Assembly: GCA_949082785.1 (NCBI GenBank) | Contig: CARVLU010000003.1 | Span: forward strand, 1 to 64,000 | DNA: 64,000 bases | Reading direction: 5' to 3' | Source: an uncultured Alphaproteobacteria bacterium | GTDB lineage: Bacteria > Pseudomonadota > Alphaproteobacteria > Rs-D84 | Shown: positions 63,121 through 64,000 of the stretch, in pieces | Layout: each line of letters begins with the position of its first letter | Numbering within the stretch: the first letter of the stretch is position 1 | The notes under the pieces: model-generated | What the model was told of the DNA's origin: nothing | Databases searched by the model: none | What the model saw: only the letters and a program-made list of their open reading frames with translations | Position numbers and translations under genes: made by a program

Positions 63121-63507
63121 TTATACCTTTTGGCTCATTTGTGCCCGTTTTTCTTTAAGAATTTTTTCGTAATTTTGCTTTGAGTCAGATAGTTTATCGT
63201 TCGCAAACTCTATCCCTCCAAGTTTACAATTGACTGTTTTTACAAATGGCTTGAAAATCATAATTAACCAAACAATAAAAATTAATGAATGACCATTAAA
63301 TGGTATAAAAGTCATTGCCTCGGACCAATGCATATAAAGATATATACTCCCTGTCACGAACCAAAATGTATGCCAAATACTGCGTCTGCTATTAACATAT
63401 GGTAATATGAATATACAAACTGTAAAAAACAATCTGCACAACCATCGCAAAAAACATAATGCGCCAATCTTGATTTTTTGAGAAAAATTTTTTATTCCAT
63501 CTAGCAT
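63121..63507 (-). CDS. AT-rich gene, two- or three-helix membrane protein
   Basis: 128 residues if started at ATG 63507; a TTG at 63546 is an alternative. Hydrophobic segments at about 20-45 (IGALCFLRWLCRLFFTVCIF), 50-68 and 70-90, then a charged cytosolic tail (YEKILKEKRAQMSQKV). Twelve bases upstream of the next gene's start, same strand. Unknown. Confidence 0.5.
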   Translation of the reverse strand: MLDGIKNFSQKIKIGALCFLRWLCRLFFTVCIFILPYVNSRRSIWHTFWFVTGSIYLYMHWSEAMTFIPFNGHSLIFIVWLIMIFKPFVKTVNCKLGGIEFANDKLSDSKQNYEKILKEKRAQMSQKV

Positions 63508-63605
63508 ATCTGATTCATTGTAGAACAAAATTAATATAAAATGCAAGTTGGCAATTTTCTCGACAAACTTTACAGTTATTGAATATAATTGTCGTATTTA
63601 TGTCC

Positions 63606-64000
63606 TTATATTAAGGCATTTTCCTCATTATGAACTGTTTTTTGTTCTTGCAATTTTCTAAATTCAAGTTCGCTTTTTGGAAATTTTATGGAATGTCTTT
63701 TTTGTTCGTATTCATTAATCGCCTCTGCAATAGCATCTATATATTCTTCTGCATTCTTCTTATAGTGTTTTATTAACTGGCAATTTTTAAACACCTGTCT
63801 TAATTCATTATCCTTATATATCGTCGTATCAATATCACTTTCAATACGTCTTACTATGCTCCACCAACTTTTAAACATACTTACAGGATGTGGATGAAGT
63901 GCTGCATCAATCAATACAGAAAACAAGTTATCTCGTTCCTTTCTCTCTCGTTCAGCCTTGTCATTTCCGATACTATAACCTATCAAGCCACCAATAATTA
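63606..64000 (-). CDS. AT-rich gene, C-terminal part, cut by window end
   Basis: The frame is open to the window edge and begins IIGGLIGYSIGNDKAERERKER, i.e. the end of a Gly-rich membrane helix followed by a charged helical domain of about 115 residues, so the N-terminus lies outside. No recognised domain. Same AT-rich composition as the two genes before it. Confidence 0.5.
   Translation of the reverse strand, partial: IIGGLIGYSIGNDKAERERKERDNLFSVLIDAALHPHPVSMFKSWWSIVRRIESDIDTTIYKDNELRQVFKNCQLIKHYKKNAEEYIDAIAEAINEYEQKRHSIKFPKSELEFRKLQEQKTVHNEENALI

Overview
The window reads as chromosome of a host-associated, probably gut-dwelling alphaproteobacterium. The support is a standard proteobacterial core (groESL, ftsH, tilS, era, rnc, lepB, secG, bamD, murJ, ligA, lysS, trpS, queA, tgt, htpX, xerC, an alphaproteobacterial-type tRNA set), two exported bile-salt-hydrolase-like proteins, and a family of small secreted cysteine-rich proteins. 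The genus is not determinable by eye; placement near uncultured gut Alphaproteobacteria is inference. Genes are tightly packed, most transcription units end in clear intrinsic terminators, and many promoters place the -10 box only 6-9 bases before the start codon, so leaderless mRNAs look common.

Layout. 1-7.4 kb: a truncated secreted-protein gene with a structured leader, tRNA-Ala and tRNA-Leu, small membrane proteins, trpS, a SIMPL protein, xerC, a secreted Cys protein with leader, and a tiny HTH gene with leader. 7.4-13.5 kb: cold-shock protein, a RelA/SpoT-like protein, lysS, tRNA-Gly and a large primase-like gene. 13.5-22.6 kb: a Cys-rich protein, then a long minus-strand run from era through queA and tgt to a coiled-coil membrane protein. 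22.6-24.7 kb: Cys-rich protein, three tandem leader-like RNAs and an array of palindromic repeats. 24.7-43.9 kb: envelope and housekeeping genes (rlpA, murJ, bamD, htpX, tdk, M23 peptidase, prmC, ftsH, tilS, HIT, groESL) with more Cys-rich genes. 43.9-52.7 kb: GNAT, outer-membrane barrel, two bile-salt-hydrolase paralogues, a class A PBP. 52.7-58.9 kb: second copy of the tiny HTH gene with its leader, secG, rnc, lepB, comM-like ATPase, three Cys-rich genes. 59-62.5 kb: ligA, an HTH gene, fabI, tRNA-Asn. 62.6-64 kb: clearly AT-richer unknown genes, probably the edge of an island.

The most striking content is a repeated, covarying RNA leader. Ten copies share one plan: promoter, 5-prime hairpin P0, long-range stem P1 enclosing a hairpin a:a' and one or two further hairpins, then a third strand a'' (same sequence as a) whose last bases are also the first bases of an intrinsic terminator, followed by a ribosome-binding site and a gene. 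Strand a' can pair with a (leaving the terminator free) or with a'' (competing with the terminator), which is the logic of a transcription attenuator. The copies precede secreted Cys-rich proteins and two nearly identical 75-residue HTH proteins. Primary sequences of the stems differ between copies while pairing is kept. I do not recognise this as a named riboswitch or leader class, and I could not search databases.
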